NCBI RefSeq assembly: GCF_003574735.1
Contig: NZ_QORW01000025.1
Coordinates: forward strand, 1 to 64,000
Reading direction: 5' to 3'
DNA length: 64,000 nucleotides
Source of the DNA: Dongia deserti
Lineage (GTDB): Bacteria; Pseudomonadota; Alphaproteobacteria; Dongiales; Dongiaceae
The number at the start of each line of letters is the position of its first letter. Positions within the stretch are counted from its first letter, which is position 1. The translations under genes were made by a program, and so were the position numbers. The notes beneath the pieces were generated by a model, which had not been told where the DNA came from, ran no database searches, and worked only from the letters and a program-made list of their open reading frames with translations. Positions 53,385 to 61,257 of this stretch are shown here, piece by piece.

Positions 53385-54248
53385 ATGGCCGGCGTGAGGC
53401 TCGTCGCGCTCGCGCGCACGGCGAGCCCCCTGACCTACGCCGATCCGACCGCGCCGGTCTTCGAGCGCGCCCTCATCAATATGATCGAACTGCTCGGCGG
53501 GCGATCGCGGCTGGTGCGGCTCTATGAACAATGGCGGGATCAATGGCCGCTGAGCGGCATGTCGCTGTGGTCAAGCGCGCTCTACTGGCTTGGCATTTCG
53601 CTCGAGATGGAGGGCGAGCCGTGGCCACCGCCGGTCAATCGCCTTGAGCGCCTCGTGGTCATTGCCAATCATCCCTATGGCCTGTTGGACGGCATCGCGA
53701 TCTGCGCGTTGGCGGAGAAGCTTGGCCGCCCGTTCAAGGTCCTTGCGCACAGCCAGCTCATGCGGGTGCCGGAGGCGATCCCCTATTTCCTGCCGATCGA
53801 TTTCAACGGGACCGAGGATGCGCTGCGCAACAACATCGAAGCGCGGCGCCGCGCGCTCGACGCGGTGCGGGCGGGCGAGACGATCGTTATCTTTCCGGCC
53901 GGCGGCGTGTCGACCGCGCCGTTGAAGCTTCCGCTCAGAGGGTTTGCGCGCGCGGACGATCTGCCGTGGAAGAACTTCGCCTATCGGCTGATCCGCTCCG
54001 CCGAGGCGACTGCCCTGCCGGTCTATTTCGTCGGGCAGAACGGACCGATGTTTCACGCCGCCAGCAAGATCAGCCTGGCGTGGCGGATCGCCTTGCTGAT
54101 CGGCGAGTTGAACAAGCGCCGCGGCAAGCCCCTGCAAGTCCGTGTCGGCAGGCCCATTTCCTGGACTGAGTTGGCGGCAATCCCCTCCGCCGCCCTCGCG
54201 ATGCGCGAATTGCGCCGCCGGACCTATGCGCTTGCCAACAACAGCTAG
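53385..54248 (+). CDS. PlsC-like acyltransferase
   Basis: A 287 aa membrane-associated acyltransferase of the 1-acyl-glycerol-3-phosphate family. Motif I is NHPYGLLDG (HxxxxD), motif III is FPAGGVST. It is preceded by a hydrophobic segment near 'LWSSALYWLGISL' that may bury in the membrane. The acyl acceptor is not determinable. The start at 53385 is uncertain (weak SD). A GTG at 53394 is possible. Confidence 0.85.
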   Translation: MAGVRLVALARTASPLTYADPTAPVFERALINMIELLGGRSRLVRLYEQWRDQWPLSGMSLWSSALYWLGISLEMEGEPWPPPVNRLERLVVIANHPYGLLDGIAICALAEKLGRPFKVLAHSQLMRVPEAIPYFLPIDFNGTEDALRNNIEARRRALDAVRAGETIVIFPAGGVSTAPLKLPLRGFARADDLPWKNFAYRLIRSAEATALPVYFVGQNGPMFHAASKISLAWRIALLIGELNKRRGKPLQVRVGRPISWTELAAIPSAALAMRELRRRTYALANNS

Positions 54249-54333
54249 CGGCCGGGCTGCCACAGGCCACTGAGATTGGTGTCAACACGGGAGTCCGCAG
54301 CGGCGGCACATTTGCGGGTCGCCGAAGCCATCA

Positions 54334-54915
54334 ATGTTGCAGCCGCTTGCAATGAGTGCCACGATGTTCAACCTGAATACAGCGTCTCGACGGATCGACA
54401 ACTTGAGGACGCGTCTGAGTTCTGGCACTCCCATATTGCGGCGTCCGGTTCTGGAGCATGGGCTGGACGCCTTGCCGGCTTCTGCATCCCCGTCACTTCA
54501 CAGCCTGCTGGAATTCTGGTCTCGGACCGCGGGCAGCGACGAGGTCCCGAACCGCGCGCAGCTCGATCCATTCGCGCTGCGGCCCTGGCTCGGCCATATC
54601 AGCATTTATGAAGCGGTCGACGGCGGGCACGACTTCCGGATCCGGCTGGAAGGCACCGCGATCGTCGCCATCACCGGCGAGGACTGGACCGGCAAGCGAG
54701 CCAGCGACGTCGACGCGCGATATGGCTGCCGCATCACCGAATTCATGCACGAAGTCGTGTGCACGCATCGGCCCATGATCCATACCATGCGCGTCTTCCA
54801 GAATGATGTCGAATCGATCACGCGCCTGCTGCTGCCGGTGCGCAGTCGGCGCGGCGGCCTGGTCGATCAAGTCTTTCTCGTCATCTACGCGGATCCGCAG
54901 CAGATCGCCGCTTGA
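54334..54915 (+). CDS. PAS_5-type sensory protein
   Basis: A 193 aa cytoplasmic protein of the PAS_5 (DUF1488-like) family: 'RPWLGHISIYEAVDGGHDFRIRLEGTAIVAITGEDWTGKRASDVDARYG' as separate blocks and 'ITEFMHEVVCTHRPMIHTM' follow in the typical order. These proteins are common in alphaproteobacteria, probably sensing small molecules, without an attached output. It follows an acyltransferase gene. Internal starts at 54352 and 54364 are also possible. Confidence 0.75.
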   Translation: MLQPLAMSATMFNLNTASRRIDNLRTRLSSGTPILRRPVLEHGLDALPASASPSLHSLLEFWSRTAGSDEVPNRAQLDPFALRPWLGHISIYEAVDGGHDFRIRLEGTAIVAITGEDWTGKRASDVDARYGCRITEFMHEVVCTHRPMIHTMRVFQNDVESITRLLLPVRSRRGGLVDQVFLVIYADPQQIAA

Positions 54916-54971
54916 TCCGCCGGTCGATCGAATCCGCGCCTTATCTCGACAGGATCCGATAAGCCTCGAGT

Positions 54972-56621
54972 TCAGCCCGCCTGCACCTGGCGCACAAAGG
55001 CGTCCGCCTGCTGTTGCAGCTCGGTCGCCTTGGTCGCGAGATTGTTGGATTCGTCGAGCAGCAATCCCGCCGCGCGGCCGGTCTCGTCGACCGCGTCGGT
55101 CACAACCCGGATGCTGTGATTGACATTGCCCGTGCGCTGCGCGGCGCGCTGGGCATTGCTGGAGATTTCCTGCGTTGCGCTCGCCTGCTCGCGGATCGAG
55201 TGGGCGATATGGCCGGCGATGTCCTTGATCTTCGAGATCGAGTCCTTGATGCCGCTGACCGCGCCGACCGCGCTCGAGGCGATGCCCTGCATCGATGCGA
55301 TCTGGCCGGTGATCTCCTCGGTCGCACGCGCGGTCTGACTGGCGAGGTTCTTCACCTCGTTGGCGACGACCGCAAAGCCCTTGCCGGCTTCGCCCGCGCG
55401 GGCGGCCTCGATGGTGGCGTTCAGGGCCAGCAGGTTGGTCTGGCTGGCGATCTGGTTGATCAGCTCGACGATGCCGCCGATCCCTTCCGCGGCGCGCGCG
55501 AGACCATTGATGGTCTCGGTCGTGCTGCCCACCTGCTTGAAGGCCTGCTCGGAAGCAGCGGTGCTCTCGCGCATCTGGCGGTCGATCTCGTTGATCGAGG
55601 CGGTCAGCTCTTCCGCCGCAGTCGCGACCAGCGAGACGCTGTTGTTGGAATCATCGGTGGCGTTTGCCGCCGTATCGACTTCCGTGCGCGAGCTGACGGT
55701 CGCCGTCTTCAAGCTCTGCGCATTGATCTGCAGGGTCTTGGCGGACTTCAGAACCACGTCGACGATACCGGCGACGCTCGCGGTGAAAGTCGCCGCCAGG
55801 GCGTGCAGCGCGCGGCGGCGCTCCTCGGCGGCAGCCTTCTCGGCCGCTTCGCGCTCATGGCGCAGCTGCTCCACTTCGCGCAGCTGGCTCTGGAAGGAGG
55901 CGACGGCGCGGCCCAGCGTGCCAATTTCGTCGCGCCGGTCCTGGGCCGGAATGGCGACGTCGAGCTGACCGTCCGCCAGCTTCGCGATCGTGCCTGCCAT
56001 GGCGGCCAGCGGCCCGCTGACGATGTATCCGATCGCGAACAGCAGGCAGGCAATGAGCGCGCCGGCGATTGCCGCCGAGATGCCGATGCCGATCCACAGA
56101 TGGCTGCTGATCTCCGAAAGCAGGGCATCGTTGGTCCAGGCCAGCGCCAAAGTGCCGACGCGCCGGCCTTCAGCGCCATCGACGACGGGCGCGATGGCGA
56201 TGAAGTTGTCGGTCGTCTTGCGGATGAAGACCTTGCCTTCCTCGACCTTCGGCTTGGCTTCGGACATCAGCGCATTGAAATTGACAGGAGCGGCATTGGC
56301 GTGGGTACCGGACGAAAGCACCTCATCGTCGATACCGTAGACCGCGATGGCGCTGAGGGCCGAGGCATCCGATTCGAGATAGCGCGCATAGACCTTGGCG
56401 ATCGCTTCTCCCTTCTTGAACTTGACGCCGCCCACCGCCTGGGCCGCGATCATGTCGGCGATGGCCAGACGGTTGTTGTCGACGGTCTCTAGCACCAGCT
56501 CGCGCTGTGACATCGATTGATAGGCGAGGACGGCGGCAAAACCGACGCCGAGGCCGACAAAGACCGTCAGCGCGATCTTCCGGCCGATGCTCCAAAACCT
56601 TCTTGGCGCTTCATTGATCAT
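54972..56621 (-). CDS. Methyl-accepting chemotaxis protein
   Basis: A 549 aa chemoreceptor. TM1 is '[19 protein letters not shown]' (residues 14-32), a periplasmic double-Cache-like domain runs to about 180, and TM2 is '[20 protein letters not shown]'. HAMP (about 205-260) and the signalling domain follow, with the hairpin tip '[35 protein letters not shown]' in its middle (conserved part). The C-terminus 'RQVQAG' lacks the NWETF-type pentapeptide. It is downstream of a secreted Cache-like protein gene. Confidence 0.93.
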   Translation of the reverse strand: MINEAPRRFWSIGRKIALTVFVGLGVGFAAVLAYQSMSQRELVLETVDNNRLAIADMIAAQAVGGVKFKKGEAIAKVYARYLESDASALSAIAVYGIDDEVLSSGTHANAAPVNFNALMSEAKPKVEEGKVFIRKTTDNFIAIAPVVDGAEGRRVGTLALAWTNDALLSEISSHLWIGIGISAAIAGALIACLLFAIGYIVSGPLAAMAGTIAKLADGQLDVAIPAQDRRDEIGTLGRAVASFQSQLREVEQLRHEREAAEKAAAEERRRALHALAATFTASVAGIVDVVLKSAKTLQINAQSLKTATVSSRTEVDTAANATDDSNNSVSLVATAAEELTASINEIDRQMRESTAASEQAFKQVGSTTETINGLARAAEGIGGIVELINQIASQTNLLALNATIEAARAGEAGKGFAVVANEVKNLASQTARATEEITGQIASMQGIASSAVGAVSGIKDSISKIKDIAGHIAHSIREQASATQEISSNAQRAAQRTGNVNHSIRVVTDAVDETGRAAGLLLDESNNLATKATELQQQADAFVRQVQAG

Positions 56622-56694
56622 GGCGCGGCCCCCTGATCTGAGTCGGCGCAGGGACGGACCGCGCAGACCCGTCCCCGCAAATGCTGACTCACTG

Positions 56695-57294
56695 CTACTG
56701 CATCATCAGGCCTTCGGCATCGAGGCCGACAGTCACGACGCCGATCGGCTGGCCGCTGGCCGGATCGACCACGGTCATGCTGGTCTGCACCTGGAACTTC
56801 TGGGTCGACGCATCTTGCTCGACGTCGTCGACGAACACGGTGCCGGCGCCCTTGGTGAAGGTGTTCTTGTATTTGGCCTCGTCGCCTTGCCAGTAGTCGC
56901 TGGTGGCATCACAGATGCCGACGTTCAAGCCCTTGTTGTCCATCAGGATGATTTCCGTCACGACGCCGCCGGCGCCGCTGCACCAGCCCTTGGCCTTGAC
57001 GGAAGCGGCGCTTCCCATGATCTGATCGATCAGCGGGCGGGCTGCGGCACCGACCTCGGCGCGCCACTGCTTGTCGAGCTCGTCGATCTTGCCCTGATCG
57101 TAGCCGGCATTGGCCGCGTTGGCCGCATTGAGAGCGGCGACGACATCGGCATCGGCCACCCATTTGGCGATTTCGCTCTTGGTGTAACTCTCGGCCTTGG
57201 CCTTGATCTCGGCCTCATTGGCGAAAGAGGCGGTTGCAATCGCGACGGACATGGCCGCCGCGGCGGCTCCCAGAACAAGTGATTTCTTCAACAT
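56695..57294 (-). CDS. Secreted Cache-like protein upstream of a chemoreceptor
   Basis: A 199 aa secreted protein. The signal peptide is at residues 1-24 ([17 protein letters not shown], cleaved near SFA-NE). The mature protein has helices ('[29 protein letters not shown]') then '[29 protein letters not shown]' and '[20 protein letters not shown]', a PAS-like periplasmic (Cache) sensor domain. Two Cys occur. It is 73 nt upstream of the MCP gene and cotranscribed. It could bind a ligand and present it to the receptor, which is an inference. The start at 57294 follows GGAAAG. Confidence 0.8.
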   Translation of the reverse strand: MLKKSLVLGAAAAAMSVAIATASFANEAEIKAKAESYTKSEIAKWVADADVVAALNAANAANAGYDQGKIDELDKQWRAEVGAAARPLIDQIMGSAASVKAKGWCSGAGGVVTEIILMDNKGLNVGICDATSDYWQGDEAKYKNTFTKGAGTVFVDDVEQDASTQKFQVQTSMTVVDPASGQPIGVVTVGLDAEGLMMQ

Positions 57295-57506
57295 TTCTGC
57301 TTTCCCACTGCGGATTGAGAAGACGGTAGTCCAGGCCGCAGGATGCAAAAGCAGTACTAAGAATAAGTTTATACTATGAGTTTATATTTCCGGCCTTCGG
57401 CATAAATGACTCGAATGCAAGGTGATCAAGCCGCCCAATTGCGCTTGTTGGTTGGGTCCGAGTGATCCGGATAGGAAATGAAACGTTTTCATGAGCCGCG
57501 CGCGGG

Positions 57507-58652
57507 CTACTGGGCGGTTTGACGCTGCGCGAGCGCATGGTCCGGCTGATAGCCGAAGCGATCCGCGGCGGCCGCCGTCTCCTCCGCAATGATCGACAGC
57601 TCGGCAGAACTGAAGCGCGGCCGATAGTACGTTGGCTGGTGGAATCGCCCCGTGGCCTCCTGCAGGAACCCCGAGCCCGCCGACAGGCCGCAATGGGATA
57701 GCAGCGCCAGCAGGGTCACACGCGGATCGGCGCACAGGTCCTCATAGCGCACGATATAGACGGCTTCGCGCAGCTCCGGATCGCCTTCGATCAGATCGGC
57801 GATATGGTGGTGGATATGGGCCCAGTAGCGCGCCCAGCCGCGGACCTCTTCCCCGCTGCGCCAAAGCGCGACGATTTCCGCCGTCGCCGCATCGTTGCCG
57901 ACGTTGATCGGCACCCGGCCCTCTCCGAACTCGAAATGCCCGACACGGCGCAGATGCCGTCGTGCTGGTGGATTGTCGCGCTGACCATCCAGGAACAAAC
58001 GATGCTGCTTCATCAACGAGGCGACGTGCCAGGTCGGATCGCGCACCGGAACGATGAAGCGGGCATCGGGAAACAGCGTCGCGAGATAGCCGATGCGCGT
58101 GACGTTGTAATTGCCTTTGGCGGCATAGCGCCGCCGGCCGCGCACAGCCAGGAGCTTGCGGATGTGGTCGCGATAGAATCGCTCGAAGAGCGATTGATGC
58201 GTGTTCCGATCGAGCACCGCGCTTACCGACGGATCGTGCTGCCCGGCAAAGAAGGCCATCCACAAGGGCTCCTCGAACGCCTCCGGGCTTTCCGAGGTGA
58301 CAGCGATGCCGTCGCCATGGCTGCGCTCCGCCGGCGCCTCATCACTGCATGGCACCCGATCAAGCCAGCGGTTCCAAACATAAGGTGTGAACAGCATCGG
58401 GAAGTCGCGGTAGCGGTGGGTCGCAACATCCGGATGACGCGCCAGGGTCTCCAGGAGAATGGTCGTGCCAGAGCGGGCCAAGCCGGTCACATAGATCGGT
58501 CGATCGATCCGCACGTCAGCCAAGGTGCTGTCGAGGAGCCTGGTCTCGAGTGATCCCAGCTTGATCCACCAATCGGTGTGGCGCTCGATGAATCCGCCGA
58601 GACGATCCATCCACGGCGCAACCTCGAAGCCCTTGCGCGGCGCTTCCGGCAT
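57507..58652 (-). CDS. PAPS-type sulfotransferase
   Basis: A 381 aa cytoplasmic sulfotransferase family protein. The PAPS 5'-phosphosulfate binding loop is 'IYVTGLARSGTTILLE' near residue 55-70. A second conserved block, 'RFIVPVRDPTWHVASLMKQH', holds the 3'-phosphate-binding Arg/Ser, and 'HIHHHIADLI' and 'YIVRYEDLCADP' (near 310) follow in the usual order. The ATG at 58652 is 1 nt after the stop of the previous gene. Acceptor unknown. It is the last gene of a four-gene operon containing an arylsulfotransferase-like protein. Confidence 0.88.
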   Translation of the reverse strand: MPEAPRKGFEVAPWMDRLGGFIERHTDWWIKLGSLETRLLDSTLADVRIDRPIYVTGLARSGTTILLETLARHPDVATHRYRDFPMLFTPYVWNRWLDRVPCSDEAPAERSHGDGIAVTSESPEAFEEPLWMAFFAGQHDPSVSAVLDRNTHQSLFERFYRDHIRKLLAVRGRRRYAAKGNYNVTRIGYLATLFPDARFIVPVRDPTWHVASLMKQHRLFLDGQRDNPPARRHLRRVGHFEFGEGRVPINVGNDAATAEIVALWRSGEEVRGWARYWAHIHHHIADLIEGDPELREAVYIVRYEDLCADPRVTLLALLSHCGLSAGSGFLQEATGRFHQPTYYRPRFSSAELSIIAEETAAAADRFGYQPDHALAQRQTAQ

Positions 58653-58653
58653 C

Positions 58654-59370
58654 TCAGGAGATCCGCGCAACGCGCATGATGAGAAGCGACGCGATCACCA
58701 GTGCCGACAGCGCCACCGTGAGCCAGGAGCGCAGCCAGTCCGGCCCGACCGGCAGGTATTGCCGTTCCGGCAACCCGATGGATACACCCTCGATCGGGCC
58801 GTTGTCTGGCAGATAGCCGGCCGGATTGCCGACAAGAAGATTCCACCAATGGCGCTTTTCGATCCGGGTGATCGGCTGTGCCAGGGTCAGGCGCGTGACT
58901 TCCGCGCCGGCATCATCCCGCAACGCGATCTGCCCACCCGTCCTGCTCGGCTGCCACTCAGCCGAGTATGTCTGAGGCTCGACCGCGATGGTCGGCGCCT
59001 GTTGGTTCTCCGGAAATTGATAGCCATAGGCACCATCGAGCCAGACCAGCAGTGCCAGCACCGGCAGCGAGGCGATGAGCGCGGCCGGAAACACCAGCCC
59101 GACGTGCCGCAGTGCCAGCTTCATGGACTGCCGCATCAGCGGCAACGCGGTTTCCAGATCGCCCTCATGGGCATTCAGACGTCGCCGTGCCTCCTGCGCG
59201 GCCACCTTGGCCTCGGCGATGCGCCGCTGCGGCGAGAGCCAGCGATAGAGCGCCAGCGAGACCGCTGCGCCGGCGATCGCCCAGAGGATCAGCCGCAGCA
59301 GAGGCGGCAGCGTGGCAAGGCTGCCGTCCACCAAGTCAAAGAACGGCTCAGGTAGGTTGAACAATCCCAT
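58654..59370 (-). CDS. EMC3/TMCO1-like (DUF106-type) membrane protein
   Basis: A 238 aa membrane protein with three transmembrane segments (about 24-44, 95-116 and 210-230). Between the first and second is a charged coiled segment 'WLSPQRRIAEAKVAAQEARRRL', a pattern recalling the Oxa1-like DUF106/EMC3 group. The middle region, about 117-208, is a periplasmic beta-rich domain ('VEPQTYSAEWQPSRTGGQIALRD'). Its ATG overlaps the preceding stop. Function unknown. Context suggests membrane assembly or a sulfation-related role. Confidence 0.6.
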   Translation of the reverse strand: MGLFNLPEPFFDLVDGSLATLPPLLRLILWAIAGAAVSLALYRWLSPQRRIAEAKVAAQEARRRLNAHEGDLETALPLMRQSMKLALRHVGLVFPAALIASLPVLALLVWLDGAYGYQFPENQQAPTIAVEPQTYSAEWQPSRTGGQIALRDDAGAEVTRLTLAQPITRIEKRHWWNLLVGNPAGYLPDNGPIEGVSIGLPERQYLPVGPDWLRSWLTVALSALVIASLLIMRVARIS

Positions 59371-59657
59371 TACATGCGCCGGTCTTCACGGTCACCCGAT
59401 GGGTTGGAGAGCATCGAGTGCGTCGGATCATCGTCCGCCGGTGGCTGGGCCCGCTTGTTGCGACGCATCATCCGCCGCAGCGGCCACAGGAGCACGAAGC
59501 CGAGGCTCACGACCACGGCCACGACAAGGCCCCACAGCGCGCCCAGCAGGGTCAAGCCGGCACCGGGACCGACATAGGCGAAGGCGGGAAAAGCGACCAG
59601 GGCTGCTGCACTGGTACTGATGGCGAGCACGGCCGCTCGCCGATATTGCAGGTTCAT
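59370..59657 (-). CDS. Small membrane protein in the sulfotransferase operon (95 aa)
   Basis: A 95 aa protein with a signal-like N-terminus (MNLQYRRAAVLAISTSAAAL) and a second hydrophobic segment 'LLGALWGLVVAVVVSLGFVL' followed by a basic RRMMRRNKR tail and an acidic end. The ATG overlaps the stop of the upstream gene (ATGA) and its own TAA shares an A with the next ATG (TAATG). Translational coupling supports the annotation. No family is recognised. Confidence 0.75.
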   Translation of the reverse strand: MNLQYRRAAVLAISTSAAALVAFPAFAYVGPGAGLTLLGALWGLVVAVVVSLGFVLLWPLRRMMRRNKRAQPPADDDPTHSMLSNPSGDREDRRM

Positions 59658-60985
59658 TTCGAAGCCTCCTTCCTGGTTTCGAACAGGGTGCGTACATCGG
59701 GATCCAAGGTGCCGGGATCGATGCGCTGGCCCCAGGTAGCGATGGCGATCATGTCGCCATTCGCGCCGCCGCGGGTCGGATTGACGAAATTCCACACGAT
59801 CTCGCCTTGACGCGTCACTTCGAAGATGCGTCCTCCGTCCGATTCCGTGATCAACGCATTGCCGTTAGGGAGGGTTTCGACGGAGGACCTCAAAGGGCTG
59901 TGAAACGGGTGCGACTCATCGCCCTGATAGCTCCAGAGCACGGCGCCGGTCTTGGGATCGACCTCCAGCACGCGTGCCGCGTTGGCATCGCGAAAGCCGC
60001 CCAGGTTGTCGAACAGGGTGATATGCCCGTTGGGCAGCAGGCTGGCGTCATGCTGCCACAGCCAGGGACCGCGCATCGCCCACACCATCTCGCCGGTCTC
60101 CAGCGACACGACGGCGATGGCGCTCATGTCGCGGAACGAGAGCAGCACGTCGCCTTCCTTCGCGAACGGGAAGTTCTGTGCCTGCTCGGCCGTGATGTAT
60201 TGCACCGAGTTGGCGTGCAGGGGATCCCCGGAGGCATAGCCGGGGATGGCGAGGTGCAGCAGCTTGTAGCGCGACTGCGCCAGAGCGCGCGTCAGCGAAA
60301 TCTTGTTCAGCTCCTTGCCATCCGGCGAGAGCACCACGACGAAGTCTTCGAGATAGGGCTGGTCGAGCTTGCCCATGCCTTCGGGGTTGTCCGAGCTGAA
60401 AGCGTTGGTCAGCACCAGGATGCGGCCATCCGGCGCGACGTCGAAGTCATGATGCGTGTGCGCGAGATAGCTCCAGATCACGTTGGAATCGCGATCCATC
60501 TTCACCATGCCGTAGCCCCACGGCGTGTCGCCGGCCGCGGCATAGATCGCCAGCAGGTCGCCGTTGGGCAGTAGGCGCGCTTTATCCATCAGGATGAGGT
60601 TGTCCGGCTGCGGCTTCTTGATCTCCGACCCCTGGTGCCAGATCTCGCTATAGGGCCGGCGCCACTGGTGGACCACGCGGCCATCCATGTCGATGAGATG
60701 AGCGGCGGCCTCGCCGGCACTGGTGTAGAGTGTATAGCCTTCCAGCGCGCGGCTCGGATCATGGATCGTGACGCCCTTCTCGCCATTGCGCGCCTTGCGC
60801 CACTGGTCGGTCACGTAGGGATCTGCCGTCTCCTCGCGCTGCGCGATCAGCGCTTCGCCGGCCAGGTAGGCATCGCGCAGATAACGGTGTGGGAAGGCCT
60901 CGCCCAGAACGGCCATAGCCCCGCCCACAAAGGCGAGAAACGCGACCGCCGCCATGAAAAGGACCGATCCCAGCTTATCGAACAT
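59654..60985 (-). CDS. Arylsulfotransferase (ASST)-family protein
   Basis: A 443 aa protein with an N-terminal membrane anchor (residues 8-28) and a six-bladed propeller of the arylsulfotransferase type. Repeated blocks are 'AAHLIDMDGRVVHQW', 'MDKARLLPNGDLLAIY', 'WQHDASLLPNGHITLFDN' and 'ALITESDGGRIFEVTRQGEIVWN'. The 'HHDFDVAPDGRI' block (His and Asp) matches the active-site region of ASSTs. ASSTs transfer sulfate between phenols without PAPS, so it complements the PAPS-type enzyme in the operon. The start at 60985 is preferred for the anchor. Confidence 0.85.
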   Translation of the reverse strand: MFDKLGSVLFMAAVAFLAFVGGAMAVLGEAFPHRYLRDAYLAGEALIAQREETADPYVTDQWRKARNGEKGVTIHDPSRALEGYTLYTSAGEAAAHLIDMDGRVVHQWRRPYSEIWHQGSEIKKPQPDNLILMDKARLLPNGDLLAIYAAAGDTPWGYGMVKMDRDSNVIWSYLAHTHHDFDVAPDGRILVLTNAFSSDNPEGMGKLDQPYLEDFVVVLSPDGKELNKISLTRALAQSRYKLLHLAIPGYASGDPLHANSVQYITAEQAQNFPFAKEGDVLLSFRDMSAIAVVSLETGEMVWAMRGPWLWQHDASLLPNGHITLFDNLGGFRDANAARVLEVDPKTGAVLWSYQGDESHPFHSPLRSSVETLPNGNALITESDGGRIFEVTRQGEIVWNFVNPTRGGANGDMIAIATWGQRIDPGTLDPDVRTLFETRKEASK

Positions 60986-61186
60986 CACCCGCTCTCTGCT
61001 GTGTCCGAGCCGCCCGCACCAATTGCGCCGGCTCGCCAGACGGGGACATCGCAGAAGCCGCACGGAAGCACCCGCCGCGACCACGCCCGGTTAGCAAAGG
61101 TTAAACGCCGGCGGAATGAGTTTTGCTCCCCGGGCTAGCGTAAAAATCTTGTGACGTGACATGAGAACTGCGAGGGCCCAGGCAGC

Positions 61187-61217
61187 AAAACGCCCGCCCC
61201 TGCGCAGGGGCGGGCGT
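61187..61217 (-). terminator. rpoC: Rho-independent terminator after rpoC
   Basis: On the minus strand, ACGCCCGCCCC pairs with GGGGCGGGCGT around a 6 nt loop, with TTTT overlapping the end of the stem. It lies 41 nt after the rpoC stop codon. Confidence 0.85.
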
Positions 61218-61257
61218 GATGCTTGCAAGTACGCGGCAGTTTGCCGCGTGCGACTGG

